This document shows, in pieces, positions 39,100-49,117 of a stretch of DNA of 50,878 nucleotides. The stretch spans positions 1-50,878 of the forward strand of contig NZ_FZNO01000031.1 of assembly GCF_900188025.1 (NCBI RefSeq). Direction: 5' to 3'. A program made the translations under genes and the position numbers. The stretch's first letter is position 1. Every line of letters starts with the position of its first letter. The notes under the pieces are model-generated. The model was given only the letters and a program-made list of their open reading frames with translations. It searched no databases and was not told the origin of the DNA. The stretch comes from Blastococcus mobilis (GTDB lineage: Bacteria; Actinomycetota; Actinomycetes; Mycobacteriales; Geodermatophilaceae).

Positions 39100-39399
39100 T
39101 GCAGCCTCTCTCGTGTGCGCGCGGCCACCGGCCGCGCTTCTCGGTTCGTCGCGGGCACCGGGTGGTGCACCGCCCTGGCGTCCGACGGCGCCACACCCCC
39201 GGCGGTTGCCCGTCGGGACCGAGGTGGCGACTGCCCCGCCTGATCCGGCGGGAGGAGGACGCGCGAAGTCGACCCATCGGAACGGGCCGCACCGGACAGC
39301 ATACGCCAGGCCGGGCGGCGGCTTTCCCCCGCGGTCGAGGCCGTCCACAGATCCGCCCACCCGGCTCCACCGGCACCCGCGCGAGCCGACTCTGCCCGC
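39100..39399. other. Divergent intergenic region rpsB / M23 peptidase
   Basis: This 300-bp gap must hold the rpsB-tsf promoter and that of the M23 gene. I see no open frame worth calling and no clear -10/-35 hexamers, which is usual in such GC-rich DNA. Confidence 0.4.
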
Positions 39400-39912
39400 A
39401 TGCGTGCCCGACTCCTGGCCCTGCTGCTCCTCGCCGTGACCGTCGCGTTCGCACCAGCGCCGGCCATTGCGGAAGCTCCTCCCGCCCCGACGCCGTCGAC
39501 CGCCCACTGGACTGCGCCGATGGCCGGCGGCCTCACGGTGACCCGCGCCTTCGAGCAGCTCCCCCACCGGTTCGCGGCAGGGCATCGCGGGACGGACCTG
39601 CAGGGCATGCCCTGGAGCCCGGTGCTCTCCGCTGGGGACGGGATCGTCGTGTTCGCGGGCATGGTCGCGGGCCGGCCCGTGGTGAGCATCGACCATCCCG
39701 GCGGCCTGCGGACGACGTACGAGCCGGTGGACCCCTCCGTGGCCGCCGGGCAGACCGTGGCACGCGGCTCTCCCATCGGCACGCTGCAGGCCGGCCATCC
39801 GGGGTGCCCGGTCCAGGCCTGCCTGCACTGGGGGCTGCGGCGGGACGAGACCTACCTGGACCCGCTGCTGCTCCTGCGCCCGCCCCGGGTCCGACTGCTC
39901 CCGGCGCGATGA
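39400..39912 (+). CDS. Secreted M23 family metallopeptidase
   Basis: A 170-residue exported protein with a signal peptide ([13 protein letters not shown], cleaved near A-I-A-E-A) and one LytM/M23 domain. The zinc ligands are visible: H62-x3-D66 in G-H-R-G-T-D-L and H143 in C-L-H-W-G. M23 enzymes cut peptidoglycan cross-links or stems. A short M23 protein divergent from rpsB is a common actinobacterial arrangement. ATG at 39,400. Confidence 0.93.
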   Translation: MRARLLALLLLAVTVAFAPAPAIAEAPPAPTPSTAHWTAPMAGGLTVTRAFEQLPHRFAAGHRGTDLQGMPWSPVLSAGDGIVVFAGMVAGRPVVSIDHPGGLRTTYEPVDPSVAAGQTVARGSPIGTLQAGHPGCPVQACLHWGLRRDETYLDPLLLLRPPRVRLLPAR

Positions 39913-40069
39913 TCGGACGTGTTGCGGATGGTTGCCACGCATCGCTCGCGGAGGTCGTCGGCGACCCCGGCGGAGTCGGCGTCCTGTAGGTCGGTCAGGG
40001 CCGCTCGGGCCGCTTCAGGACGACATCGCGGATGCATTCCGCCCTCGCGTAAGCCAGGTGCCTTCCGCG

Positions 40070-40627
40070 TCAGTGTTCGGCCCGCCAGACCCTCGCTCTG
40101 CCGAGCATCTGCTGGATCACCTCTGACTTGGCGTCCGCATAGTGATTCATGTCGGGCCACGGCCTCTGGGCCAGGTCGCGCTTCACAGCCGCGTACCGAC
40201 TCCGGTCGGCCGGGTCCACTCGCAGCCAGTCCCTCAGGTCCACGTAGTCCGTCACGGCCTGGGCGTCGGGCTCGTGGACATGGACGTGCACGTCCTTGCC
40301 GGGCGTGCGCAGCATCCGATGACCTGGCTCACGGACCCGCAAGGCAAAGCCGGCGCCTTCCAGCGCGCTGGCGTATGACGACTCGTCCTCGACGTCCGAC
40401 ACGACAACGAGCACGTCGATGATCGGCTTGGCGGCAAGCCCCGGCACGGCGGTGCTCCCGATGTGCTCGACTGCGAGAGCAGTCTCCCCCAGGGCCGCGT
40501 GGATACGAGCCTTCACCGCAGCGAACCGTGCCGGCCAGGCCGGCTCGTAGTTCGACACGACCACCCTTACGGGCTCCCGGCCACCGATCAGGACGGAGTC
40601 GAGACAGTGATCACGTTCGGTGCCCAT
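40070..40627 (-). CDS. GrpB family protein (UPF0157, nucleotidyltransferase-like)
   Basis: A roughly 185-residue GrpB/UPF0157 protein, a nucleotidyltransferase-fold family with unknown reaction. The Y-E-P-A-W-P-A-R-F motif, the V-E-H-I-G-S-T-A-V-P-G-L-A-A-K-P-I-I-D-V-L-V motif and the later H-V-H-V segment are diagnostic. ATG at 40,627 has no clear ribosome-binding site, and the true start may be a later codon just before V-V-V-S-N-Y-E-P. It looks less GC-rich than its neighbours and sits between two conserved blocks, so it may be a local insertion. Confidence 0.88.
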   Translation of the reverse strand: MGTERDHCLDSVLIGGREPVRVVVSNYEPAWPARFAAVKARIHAALGETALAVEHIGSTAVPGLAAKPIIDVLVVVSDVEDESSYASALEGAGFALRVREPGHRMLRTPGKDVHVHVHEPDAQAVTDYVDLRDWLRVDPADRSRYAAVKRDLAQRPWPDMNHYADAKSEVIQQMLGRARVWRAEH

Positions 40628-40655
40628 GGCTCGACGACCGCGTCCCGGCACACCG

Positions 40656-41471
40656 TCACGCGATGTCGGCGAGCTTGGTGCGCAGGTGCAGGACGGCCTT
40701 GGTGTGCAGCTGGCAGATGCGGCTCTCGGTCACCCCGAGCACCCGGCCGATGTCGGCCAGGGTGAGCCCCTCGAAGTAGTAGAGGCTCACGACCACCTTC
40801 TCCCGTTCCGGCAGCTGCTCGACGGCACGGGCGAGCAGCTGGCGCGCCTCGCCGTGCTCGGCCATGGCCTGCGGGTCGAGCGCGCTCGAGTCCTGCAGGG
40901 TGTCGCCCAGTCGCGGCGAGGCGCCGCCGTCGTCGTCGGTGAGCAGCTCGTCGAGGGCCACGACGTTGACCAGGGACAGCTGGCCGAGGAACTTGCGGAT
41001 CTCCTCGACGTCCATGCCCATCTCGTCCGCGACCTCTTCGTCGGTCGGGCTGCGGTGGAGCCTGGCCTCGAGGTCGGCGACGGTGCGCTCGAACTGGCGG
41101 GCCTTCATGCGGACCGAGCGCGGGATCCAGTCGGTGTTGCGCAGCTCGTCGATGATCGCACCGCGGATGCGGGCCATCGCATAGCTCTCGAACTTCACCT
41201 CGCGGGTGGGCTCGAAGCGGGTGATCGCGTCGATCAGGCCGAAGGTGCCGTACGAGACCAGATCGGCCTGCTCGACGTGGGCCGGCAGACCGCTGCCCAC
41301 GCGGCCGGCGACGTACTTGACCAGCGGCGCGTAGTGGAGGATCAGCCGGTCCCGCAGTCCGGGGTCACGGTCGGCGACGTAGTCGGCCCACAACTGCGCC
41401 AGGAGTGCGTCGGCGTCCGCACGGGACTCCTCGTCGTACTCGTCCAGCCGGTCGATCGTGGCCTCAGGCAC
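40656..41471 (-). CDS. whiG: RNA polymerase sigma factor, WhiG/FliA type
   Basis: A sigma-28-class factor; WhiG starts sporulation in Streptomyces and FliA drives flagellar genes. The 271-residue product has region 2 ([16 protein letters not shown] and [15 protein letters not shown]), region 3 and region 4 ([28 protein letters not shown]). GTG at 41,471 follows AGGAG by 8 nt; the frame extends upstream but is not conserved. The position next to xerC-dprA-comM and rpsB matches whiG of Streptomyces. Confidence 0.95.
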   Translation of the reverse strand: MPEATIDRLDEYDEESRADADALLAQLWADYVADRDPGLRDRLILHYAPLVKYVAGRVGSGLPAHVEQADLVSYGTFGLIDAITRFEPTREVKFESYAMARIRGAIIDELRNTDWIPRSVRMKARQFERTVADLEARLHRSPTDEEVADEMGMDVEEIRKFLGQLSLVNVVALDELLTDDDGGASPRLGDTLQDSSALDPQAMAEHGEARQLLARAVEQLPEREKVVVSLYYFEGLTLADIGRVLGVTESRICQLHTKAVLHLRTKLADIA

Positions 41472-41562
41472 GCTCGCGCTCCTCGGTGCTGATGGTCGGT
41501 CCCGCCCTGTGGTCCTGCCCCGTGACTGCTGCGGCTGGTCGTCCCGGCACGCAGCCACCCTC

Positions 41563-42498
41563 TCAGGCGCGCGGATGCGCTTGCGCATGGACCGCACGGA
41601 GCCGCTCGACCGTCACGTGCGTGTAGATCTGAGTCGTCGCGAGGCTAGCGTGGCCGAGCAACTCCTGGACGGAGCGCAGGTCCGCGCCGCCCTCCAGCAC
41701 GTGGGTGGCTGCGGAGTGCCGCAGCCCGTGCGGTCCGATGTCGGGGGCCCCCGGCGTGCCGGCGACGGCGGCGTGCACGGTCCGCCGGGCCTCCCGCGCG
41801 TCCAGCCGTCGTCCCCGGGCACCCAGCAGGAGGGCCGGGCCGGAGTCCGGCGTGGCCAGCGCGGGCCGGCCGCGGGTCAGCCAGGCATCGAGCGCGCGGT
41901 CCGCGGGGACGCCGTAGGGGACGCTGCGCTCCTTGCGCCCCTTGCCGAGCACCCGGAGCAACCGCCGGCCGCGGTCCACGTCGTCGACGTCGAGGCCGAC
42001 GAGTTCGCTCACCCGGATGCCGCTGGCATAGAGCAGCTCCAGCACCACGGCGTCGCGGAGGCCCACCGGTTCCTCGGCGCCGGCGGCGGCCTCGACCAGC
42101 GCGCGCGCCTGGTCGGGGGCGAGCACTCCCGGCAGGACGCGGTGCGCCTTGGGGCTGACCAGCCGCTGGCCGACGTCTTCCGGGCTGAGCCCGGCGCGGC
42201 GCAGGTACGCGGTGAAGGACCGCGCCGACGCGGCGTGCCGCGCGATGGTCGCCCGGCTGTGTCCCTTGGTCCGGCCCTGGGCCAGCCAGCTGCGCAGCGC
42301 GGCGAGGTCCAGGTCGTGCACCTGCCCGCCGCCCCGCCGCGCCAGGTGGTCGAGCAGGCCGACCGCATCGCTGACGTATCCGCGCACGGTGTGGTCCGAC
42401 AGATCCCGCTGGGTGCGCAGGTGCTCCTCGTACCCGTCGAGGGCAGCGGCCAGCGGCGACGGCAGCGCCGCACGCACGTCTGCTGTCCCCGCGGTCAC
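41563..42498 (-). CDS. xerC: Tyrosine recombinase XerC
   Basis: XerC acts with XerD at dif to resolve chromosome dimers. The 311-residue product has the SAM-like N-terminal core-binding domain and all catalytic residues at XerD-like spacing: R162, K186, H257, R260, H283 and nucleophile Y292 (I-Y-T-H). GTG at 42,498. It lies in the conserved whiG-xerC-dprA-comM run, so it is the housekeeping enzyme and not the integrase of the accessory region to its right. Confidence 0.95.
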   Translation of the reverse strand: MTAGTADVRAALPSPLAAALDGYEEHLRTQRDLSDHTVRGYVSDAVGLLDHLARRGGGQVHDLDLAALRSWLAQGRTKGHSRATIARHAASARSFTAYLRRAGLSPEDVGQRLVSPKAHRVLPGVLAPDQARALVEAAAGAEEPVGLRDAVVLELLYASGIRVSELVGLDVDDVDRGRRLLRVLGKGRKERSVPYGVPADRALDAWLTRGRPALATPDSGPALLLGARGRRLDAREARRTVHAAVAGTPGAPDIGPHGLRHSAATHVLEGGADLRSVQELLGHASLATTQIYTHVTVERLRAVHAQAHPRA

Positions 42499-42529
42499 CC
42501 CGGAACCGTCCGACGGCGTTTCCCGACCG

Positions 42530-43786
42530 TCAAGCCGCCGCGCCGGGGCCTCCGGGCCGCCGGGGAGGTGGATGGAGCCGCCAGCCGGTGCCGGTCCACT
42601 CGACGAGGTCGGCCAGCTCGAGCGCGGGAAGGACCCGCAGCACCTCCAGGACGTCGCAGCCGGCGATCGCGGCCAGCCGTTCAGGAGTCACCCCGCTGCG
42701 CACGGGGCAGGCGTCCAGCACCCGTGCCGCGAGGTCGCTGAGCCCGTCCCGCGGCCCGGACGGCCGCTCCGGCAGGTCGGCCAGATCCGTGCCGATCCCA
42801 CCCACCGCCTCGATGATGTGGTCGGCCGACGCGACCAACGTCGCGCCCGCCTGCTCGTCGCGCAGCAGCTCGTGGCAACCCACCGACATGGCGCTGGTGA
42901 TCGGGCCCGGCACGACCAGGACCCCGCGGCCCAGCCGACGGGCCCGCTGAGCAGTCGCCTGCGCCCCCGAGCGCGCCGCGGCCTCGACGACGACGGTGCC
43001 CCGGGTGAGTGCGGCGATCAGCCGGTTGCGAACGAGGAAGCGGTGCCGCAGCGGCGCACAGCCCGGTGGCCACTCGCTGACCAGCAGCCCCGTCTCGGCG
43101 ATCCGGTGGAAGAGCGCGCCGTGGGCGGCGGGATAGGGCCGGTCGACCCCGCAGGCCAGCACCGCCAGCGTCGGCGCCCCGGCTGCCAGCGCTCCGCGGT
43201 GGGCGGCGGCGTCGATCCCGAAGGCCCCTCCCGAGACCACCGTCCAGCCCCGCTCCCCCAGCTGGTGGCCCAGTTCCGCGGCCACGTGCTCGCCGTAGGC
43301 CGTGGACGCCCGTGACCCCACGATCGCCACCGACCGGTCGACCAGCTCGTCGAGCCGTTGGGCGCCCAGCACCCACAGCCCCATCGGCGGGACGGGGGCC
43401 TTCGTGCGGTCCGACTGATCCCTGCGGTTCCCGGGCTCGGCACTCACCGCGACGGTCAGGGCATGGAGCGGCAGCGCCGGCCACTCGTCGTCCTCCGGGA
43501 TCACCAGCCGGGCTCCGCAGCGCTCGGCCCGCGCCAGGTCGGCCAGGGTGGCGTCCTGTTCGGCGCGCGCCCCGACCAGGGACCGGACCCGCTCGGGCGC
43601 CCGGCCGGAGCGCAACCGGCGCACCGCCTCGACGGGGCCGACGTCCTCCACGTAGCGCCAGAGGTCGATCGTGCCCGGCTCCACCGCGCGGCTCAGCCAG
43701 GCCCGCGCGCGCCGCAGACCGGGGTGGACCGGCAGGCCGGTCGCCGGCCCGCCGGCCGCCTCCTCGAGATCCTCGTCGAGGCTCAT
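42530..43786 (-). CDS. dprA: DNA-processing protein DprA
   Basis: DprA binds incoming single-stranded DNA and loads RecA during transformation; it is also kept in many species not known to be competent. The 418-residue product has the Rossmann-like core with [27 protein letters not shown] and [10 protein letters not shown]-terminal winged-helix region (V-L-D-A-C-P-V onward) follows. ATG at 43,786, overlapping the comM stop by 4 bp. The frame continues far upstream over comM but is not coding there. Confidence 0.95.
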   Translation of the reverse strand: MSLDEDLEEAAGGPATGLPVHPGLRRARAWLSRAVEPGTIDLWRYVEDVGPVEAVRRLRSGRAPERVRSLVGARAEQDATLADLARAERCGARLVIPEDDEWPALPLHALTVAVSAEPGNRRDQSDRTKAPVPPMGLWVLGAQRLDELVDRSVAIVGSRASTAYGEHVAAELGHQLGERGWTVVSGGAFGIDAAAHRGALAAGAPTLAVLACGVDRPYPAAHGALFHRIAETGLLVSEWPPGCAPLRHRFLVRNRLIAALTRGTVVVEAAARSGAQATAQRARRLGRGVLVVPGPITSAMSVGCHELLRDEQAGATLVASADHIIEAVGGIGTDLADLPERPSGPRDGLSDLAARVLDACPVRSGVTPERLAAIAGCDVLEVLRVLPALELADLVEWTGTGWRLHPPPRRPGGPGAAA

Positions 43787-45063
43787 GCCGCCGTCCTCTG
43801 CAGGCGCATGCCGAGCGCCTCGGCGACCTCGTCGCTGCCGGGCACCGAGTGCCCGGCCAGGTCTGCCAGCGTCCAGGCCACGCGCATGACGCGGTCGAAT
43901 CCCCGGACCGACAGCGCCCCGCGCTCCAACGCCCGCTCCACCAGCCCCAGGGCAGAGCGCGGCACCGCCCACCGCTCGCGCAGCAGCCGCCCGGGAACCT
44001 GGCTGTTGACCGTGAGCCCGGTGCCCGCCAGCCGCTCCCCCGCCGCGGCGCGCGCCACGGCCACCCGACGGGCCACCTCCGCGGTCGTCTCGGGTGGCCC
44101 CAGGCCGTCGAGCCACGCGGCGCGCGTCACCGGTGGGAGGTCCACCCGGAGGTCGATGCGGTCCAGCAGTGGCCCCGACAACCGCGATCGGTACCGGCGC
44201 CGCTCGAGCGAGCTGCACGTGCACGCGGTGTCGCCGGCGGCGCTGGCGCACGGGCACGGATTGGCGGCAAGCACGAGCTGCGCCCGGCACGGGAAGGTCG
44301 CCGAACCGGCCGCGCGATGGATGGTCACCTGTCCGCGCTCCAGCGGTTGGCGCAGCGTGTCGAGCACCGCGCGCGGGAACTCGGGAGCCTCGTCCAAGAA
44401 GAGCACCCCGCGGTGGGCCCGGCACACCGCGCCCGGCCGGATCTGACCGGAGCCGCCACCGATCAGCGCGGCCATGGTGGCCGAGTGATGGGGAGCCTCG
44501 AACGTCGGCCGGGTGACCAGTGGCGCCCCTGAGGGCAGCGTGCCCGCGACGGAGTGGATGGCGGTCACCTCCAGCGCCGCCTGCTCGTCCAGGGGCGGGA
44601 GGAGACCGGGTAGCCGCTCGGCGAGCATCGTCTTGCCTGCCCCCGGCGGGCCGGCCAGGAAGAGGTGGTGCCCTCCCGCGGCCGCCACCTCGACGGCCCG
44701 GCGCCCCGCGGCCTGGCCGACGACGTCCCCGAGGTCGGGAGGTGGCGCCGGCTCGGGCAGTGGGCCCCGGACGTGCCGGGTCAGCGGCTCGCGTCCGGCC
44801 AGGTGGGCGAGGACCTGGCCGAGAGTGCGCGCCGGGAGAACGTCGACGCTGTCGACCAGCGCGGCCTCCTCGGCGTTGGCCGTCGGCACGACGACCTGCC
44901 GATGTCCGGCGCGGGTAGCCGCCAACACCGCCGGCAACACCCCGCGGATGCCCCGCACCGATCCGTCGAGCCCGAGCTCGCCCAGGAGCACCAGCTGGTC
45001 GATCGACTGCTGGGGTACCGCGCCCGAGGCCGCGAGCACCGCCGCGGCGAGCGCGAGGTCAAA
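43783..45063 (-). pseudogene. comM: comM (YifB, Mg-chelatase-like ATPase), N-terminus lost
   Basis: ComM is a hexameric helicase that promotes branch migration during natural transformation. The frame has the AAA+ core (Walker A G-P-P-G-A-G-K-T, Walker B L-F-L-D-E-A-P-E-F) and the C-terminal Mg_chelatase domain. The family is about 500 residues. The visible part begins at F-D-L-A-L-A-A-A-V-L-A-A-S-G, aligned with residues about 80-85 of intact proteins. Upstream, codons turn into unrelated sequence with a stop 7 codons on (TAG at 45,084). The first usable start is GTG 45,039. The missing N-terminus is not elsewhere in the window. Confidence 0.85.
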
Positions 45064-45097
45064 GCAACGGTCAGGACACGTCTAGAGCTGACCAGCC
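45026..45097. repeat. Direct repeat 1, comM junction (att-like)
   Basis: A roughly 72-bp segment spanning real comM codons (45,026-45,063) and foreign sequence with TCAGGACACGTCTAGA (45,071-45,086). It matches 49,306-49,378 with one small gap. In the outer half the differences between copies are all transitions. Confidence 0.8.
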
Positions 45098-45291
45098 GAG
45101 CTGCTTGCCTCGGTGACTTCCCGGGAGCCGCGGCGCCCAGCGACGCTCATACGCTCGAACCAGGACACCGACGCGTCGGTGGGAAACCAGCGCGGCAGCG
45201 CACAGGGCCACTGCTGGAGGATCAGCCGGGGCTCAGCGATGCCGAAGGAGCCCGAAGGCGTCGCGGCAGGCGCTGCTCCAGCTCCGGCCGG

Positions 45292-47895
45292 CTACGACCG
45301 AGGGGTTTCCCTCGGGTGCCGCTCCTTCACCGGCGCAGGGATAGCCGGTAGAGCAGTGTCTGGCGCCGGTGTGGCGGTATCGCAATCGTCAACGGGAGCC
45401 GCCGCGTCGACCAACTGCTCGGCGACTTCGTCGACGTTGACCCAGACTTTCGGATCGGTCCAGTAGCCGGAGTGTCGGCCGGGGGCAGGTTCGGGCTGGC
45501 CGTAGACGTACCAGCAGGTGATCGGGTCCGGAAGCTCCTGATCCGCGGCGGCGGTGCCTATCTCCCGGCCGATGTAGTCGGTCTGGTAGTAGAGATTGCG
45601 CCACGCACGAATGCCGGTCCCAGATGCGGTGGCGGGCCGCAACCGGCTGAGCACAGTGCTGTTGAAGTAGGCGGGGAACGCCCAGCTGTAGAGGGTGCGC
45701 AGCGGCGAGCCGAAGGTGACCAGAGCCACCCTGTTCAGCAACGCTGCCTGTTGCGCTGCCGCCTGCGGCGCCGATCCCTTCTTTGGTGTCGTCTCGTCCG
45801 ACACCGCCACGTCGGACCACTGACCGGGCTGTGGGGACGGCGGGGCCAGCTGTTGCAGGAGAGCGGCCGCGGCGAGGACTGTGCCCTGGCTGTGCGCGAC
45901 CATCACGATCGAGCCGTCGCTGTCGTACACGCGCCACAGACGCCGCCGCAGCTCGGGCACGGCCCGTTCGGCGTAGGAGGGTGGGGCGAGCGGGTGGTAG
46001 GCGCGCGGCCAGAACGTGAGGACGTCCCAGAGAATCCCGATGCGGCGTCGGGCGGACAGATCACGCCACCCGCGGCGCAGCAGCACGATCAACACGACCG
46101 GCAGCCACGCGGCGATCCAGCTCCCTGCTGTGATCATCCACGGCTCGTTCCACGGCTCCTCGTGCTGAACCCAGACGCGGAACTGCACCCAGCCGAGCAG
46201 CACGAGCGCGACCGCGGCGGCGGCACTGAGCACCAGGTCCGTCTCGCGGGGGATACGAGCGGCCCGGCGGGCGCGTGCCACCCGGCCCGCCCACCGCTTC
46301 ACGACCCTCTCCGCGGAGGGCTCCGCGCCGGCAGCGGCGTTCGTGGCAGGGGCGGCGGTGTACTGCCACGCCGTCTCCGTGTCCGGGCGGGGGAAGGCCT
46401 CGCGGTCCTGGTAGTGCCTTCGGATGTCCCTGGCGGCCTGCCGGCGGCCGGCCACCCACCAGGTGGTCCCCTCGATGGCCGCGACCAGCACCACGAACGC
46501 GAGGGGCCCGATGGTCAGGTACGACGTGAGGTCACTGACCACCGGAAAGAGGTAGAGCGTGGGGGTCTTCGGCGCGCCGCTGGGAGTCGCGGTGGACACC
46601 TCGCCCAACCAGTCGGCGAGCCGGATCATGACACCCAACATGACCGCGTTGAGCGCGAGCACGGCCACGATGAGCGCGGCCAACGGGCCGACCCAGCGGA
46701 ACGTGGCCTCCTTCGGGCGCGGGTCGGCTCTGCGGTCGTGCCGAGCCGACGCGATCAGCGCCAGCACCGACACGACCAGCACCAGCACCACGGGGGCGAG
46801 GATGCCGACGAAGGCGACGTTGATCGTGTTGCGCATGCCGGGCAGCGGACCGACCGCCTGGGGGCCGGGGACCAGCGGTTGCGCCCAGGCGAACCCCGCC
46901 GCGGCGACACAGCCGACGAGCGCCAAGAGGGGCAGCAGCCAGAACCACAGCTTGCCGAAGGAGTTGCGGGCGGCGCAGACAAGGGCGGCGGCTATCGCGA
47001 GGCCTGCCGCAAGCCAGGCCACCTGGCGGGTGTTCCACGGGTTGGCGCTGTCCGTCCCGGCCGCGTGCAAAGTGGTCTGAACGGTGTGGACCATGGCGAG
47101 CGCGACAAACGCCAGGCCCGCGGCCAGGTGCGCCACGCCGAGATTCGCGGCGCTGCGCTGGCCGTCCCAGAAGGTGGGCTCCGTCAGGCCGACGTTCGCC
47201 GAGGCAGCACTGGACGAGAGCTGGTCAGGCTCACGCTGGCCCCGAAATGGCGGGCGGACCCGCTCATAGCGGCCGATCGAGCGTCCGGTCAACAGCGCCA
47301 GGATAGCGATGGCCGCGAGTGGCAGAAGTGCACCGAGAAGGATCCGCCGGGCCGGAAACTCGGCCAACGGCGAGGCGCGTAGCAGCCGCAGCGCCCACGT
47401 GTTCCCGGCACAGGCCGGCTGGCCGCCACACTGGTAGGCGATCAGGTCCATCGAGGTCATCGCGGTGAACAGCACCAGGTTCACTGTCAGGCCGAGCGCG
47501 GCCCACCGCACCGCCGCCCGATGCCACCGAAACCATTGCGGCCACCGGTGGGTCCACTGACTGCACATCCAGCCAGCCATGTTGGCCAAGGCGAACGGGA
47601 AAAGCAGCACCCACAGTGCCCGCGATCCGCTGCGCGAGGTCAGCCCGCCCCAGGAGTACGCCTCCACGTGGCGGCGCCGCCGCTGGCAGGTCCTGGGCAG
47701 GTCGGCGGTGCGGTAGAAGCCGGCGATGCGATCGCCGGACACCTGCTGCGGTGCGAGGTCTCCCAGCAAGTCCTCCGGAGTTGCCCCGCCCACTCCATGC
47801 ACCCGGAGCTCGGTCACTCCGCTCAGCGGCACCCCGGGCTCCACCAGGCCCGAGGGCCGGTCCACCGGTCCGGTGTTGAAGCGCTGTACAGGCAC
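45292..47895 (-). CDS. Large polytopic membrane protein with alpha/beta-hydrolase motifs
   Basis: An 867-residue protein of an actinobacterial family without known function. The N-terminus has the oxyanion-type V-T-E-L-R-V-H-G-V-G-G (His33-Gly37). About ten membrane helices follow in residues 93-610 with a few soluble loops. The C-terminal soluble part has A-H-S-Q-G-T, with Ser669 as the likely nucleophile, and V-T-F-G-S-P-L, as in lipases. Splitting of the hydrolase features around an inserted membrane core is typical of this family. GTG at 47,895; a better ribosome-binding site is not seen. It is the only intact large gene of the accessory segment. A membrane lipid target is an inference. 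Confidence 0.82.
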   Translation of the reverse strand: MPVQRFNTGPVDRPSGLVEPGVPLSGVTELRVHGVGGATPEDLLGDLAPQQVSGDRIAGFYRTADLPRTCQRRRRHVEAYSWGGLTSRSGSRALWVLLFPFALANMAGWMCSQWTHRWPQWFRWHRAAVRWAALGLTVNLVLFTAMTSMDLIAYQCGGQPACAGNTWALRLLRASPLAEFPARRILLGALLPLAAIAILALLTGRSIGRYERVRPPFRGQREPDQLSSSAASANVGLTEPTFWDGQRSAANLGVAHLAAGLAFVALAMVHTVQTTLHAAGTDSANPWNTRQVAWLAAGLAIAAALVCAARNSFGKLWFWLLPLLALVGCVAAAGFAWAQPLVPGPQAVGPLPGMRNTINVAFVGILAPVVLVLVVSVLALIASARHDRRADPRPKEATFRWVGPLAALIVAVLALNAVMLGVMIRLADWLGEVSTATPSGAPKTPTLYLFPVVSDLTSYLTIGPLAFVVLVAAIEGTTWWVAGRRQAARDIRRHYQDREAFPRPDTETAWQYTAAPATNAAAGAEPSAERVVKRWAGRVARARRAARIPRETDLVLSAAAAVALVLLGWVQFRVWVQHEEPWNEPWMITAGSWIAAWLPVVLIVLLRRGWRDLSARRRIGILWDVLTFWPRAYHPLAPPSYAERAVPELRRRLWRVYDSDGSIVMVAHSQGTVLAAAALLQQLAPPSPQPGQWSDVAVSDETTPKKGSAPQAAAQQAALLNRVALVTFGSPLRTLYSWAFPAYFNSTVLSRLRPATASGTGIRAWRNLYYQTDYIGREIGTAAADQELPDPITCWYVYGQPEPAPGRHSGYWTDPKVWVNVDEVAEQLVDAAAPVDDCDTATPAPDTALPAIPAPVKERHPRETPRS

Positions 47896-48383
47896 GTCGA
47901 CCCCGCAGGACAGCTAGAGGCATTCGCCCGTGCCACGGTAACGGCGGGGATCTGCACCGCCGTACGTTCAGTGCGCGAGCGGACTGCGGACAGCCGGGCG
48001 GTCCAGTGAACCGGAGCGTGGGCGGGACGGTGCCGCGCGGACATGTCATGCGCTGACGATGAGGGTGATGGACAGGTCGGCCCGCTATCTGCGCTAGGCA
48101 GATAGCGGGGGTCGTCTGCCCGGTCTGGGTGCCGCCGGGGGCGACGTGGCCGAGCACGGCGCGGGCAGCCTCGCGACCACATGAGCTCATCGGTCCATCG
48201 TCGTCACCGGGAGGACAACAGTTGGCCGATGTGTCCCGGGGCTCGTCGGTCTCCGGCACGTCGGCGCGCGGAGACGGCGCGCAGACATCGACCGCGCTCC
48301 GCGCCGTCGGCCTTCCTACGGTCCGGCGGACACGCCCGACGCGGATCGTCAGCCGGTCACCACGACGGCGTGTCTCAGGGGCG
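47896..48383. other. Gene-free stretch with a perfect hairpin
   Basis: No frame here gives a convincing protein. The only structure is a 12-bp perfect inverted repeat at 48,081-48,092 / 48,098-48,109 (CCCGCTATCTGC with GCAGATAGCGGG, loop GCTAG). It is AT-richer than its surroundings. It could be a terminator or a recombination or protein-binding site. Confidence 0.55.
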
Positions 48384-48542
48384 TCAGGGGTACGAGTAGA
48401 CCTTCTCCCGCCGTGTCGCCGGGATCCGGCGGCAGCGGTCGCTGGTCCCCTCGACCTGCCGGTGCCACCGCTCATGCCGGGCCAGGCGATCGACCATCGC
48501 GCTGCACCGCGCACACTCGGTCAGCTCCGCGATACTCGCCAT
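48384..48542 (-). CDS. Small C2H2-like zinc-binding protein
   Basis: A possible 52-residue protein with Cys10-x2-Cys13-x9-His23-x3-His27, followed by a basic stretch. C-x2-C...H-x3-H in the context C-A-R-C-S-A-M-V...H-E-R-W-H resembles small zinc-ribbon proteins found near actinobacterial mobile elements. ATG at 48,542 has a G run directly ahead, not a well spaced ribosome-binding site, so expression is unsure. Confidence 0.4.
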   Translation of the reverse strand: MASIAELTECARCSAMVDRLARHERWHRQVEGTSDRCRRIPATRREKVYSYP

Positions 48543-48672
48543 CCCCCGGACTTCAGGTCTCGCGTGGTCACCGGGGGGGCTGACCTCCCGACTCTCGTCC
48601 GGCAACGCCCCGCCCAGGATCCCGTCACGCTCGTCCGCGGCTCGGGCAGCCGCGTAAGGGATTTGGGGCGGC

Positions 48673-49117
48673 TCAGACCCGCTGGCGCGCTGCGGACTCC
48701 TCGGAGCGCTGCTTGAGGCCGGCAGCCTCCCTCTGCAGGTAGCGCCGGGCGAGGCCCCCGCAGAGCAGCCCCACCACCGACCCGAGGACACCCCCTGATC
48801 AATCCGGAGCGTCGCCTGCGACCCGTCGGCCCGTCGGCCCGTCCGACGACGCGGTGGAAGGCGCGGGTCCGCACCCCCGGGCTGTCGGCGGTCCAGGTGA
48901 ACTGCTCCCCCGCCACCAGGTCGGCGACGGTCCACACCGTCGCCGGCAGCCGGGGCTGCTGGAGGCGCACACGGGAGCCCACCTGCAGGCGCGCGGAGCT
49001 CAACCGGCGCACCGAGGTGACCGACGCCGTCCACTCCGGCCAGGACTCCACGTCGGAGATGACCGCCCACACCACCTCCGGCGCGGCGCTGATATCCACC
49101 GTGAAGTCCGTATGCAC
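48673..49117 (-). pseudogene. SRPBCC (polyketide cyclase-like) protein, frameshifted
   Basis: The first two thirds read as an SRPBCC domain: D-F-T-V-D-I-S-A-A-P-E-V-V-W-A-V-I-S-D-V-E-S-W-P-E-W near the start, then F-T-W-T-A-D-S-P-G-V-R-T-R-A-F-H-R-V. GTG at 49,117 has GGAGG 5 nt ahead. The frame is then lost. A tandem 8-bp duplication (GGGCCGAC twice, about 48,830-48,850) and a 1-bp deletion near 48,800 would, if undone, restore the family C-terminus ending at TGA 48,673. Either a decayed gene or a sequence error; two separate lesions favour decay. Confidence 0.68.

Noticed and set aside
39913-40069. Possible gene fragment between the M23 and GrpB genes
   Set aside because: Short open stretches on the minus strand look slightly protein-like but have no start, no recognisable domain and stops in every frame.
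41563-42498. xerC as the integrase of the comM insertion
   Set aside because: It lies in the conserved whiG-xerC-dprA run, outside the repeats, and has housekeeping XerC features.
46532-47382. Plus-strand and alternative-frame ORFs across the membrane hydrolase gene
   Set aside because: They lack hydrophobic periodicity or motifs, whereas the minus-strand frame has clear helices and a nucleophile elbow.
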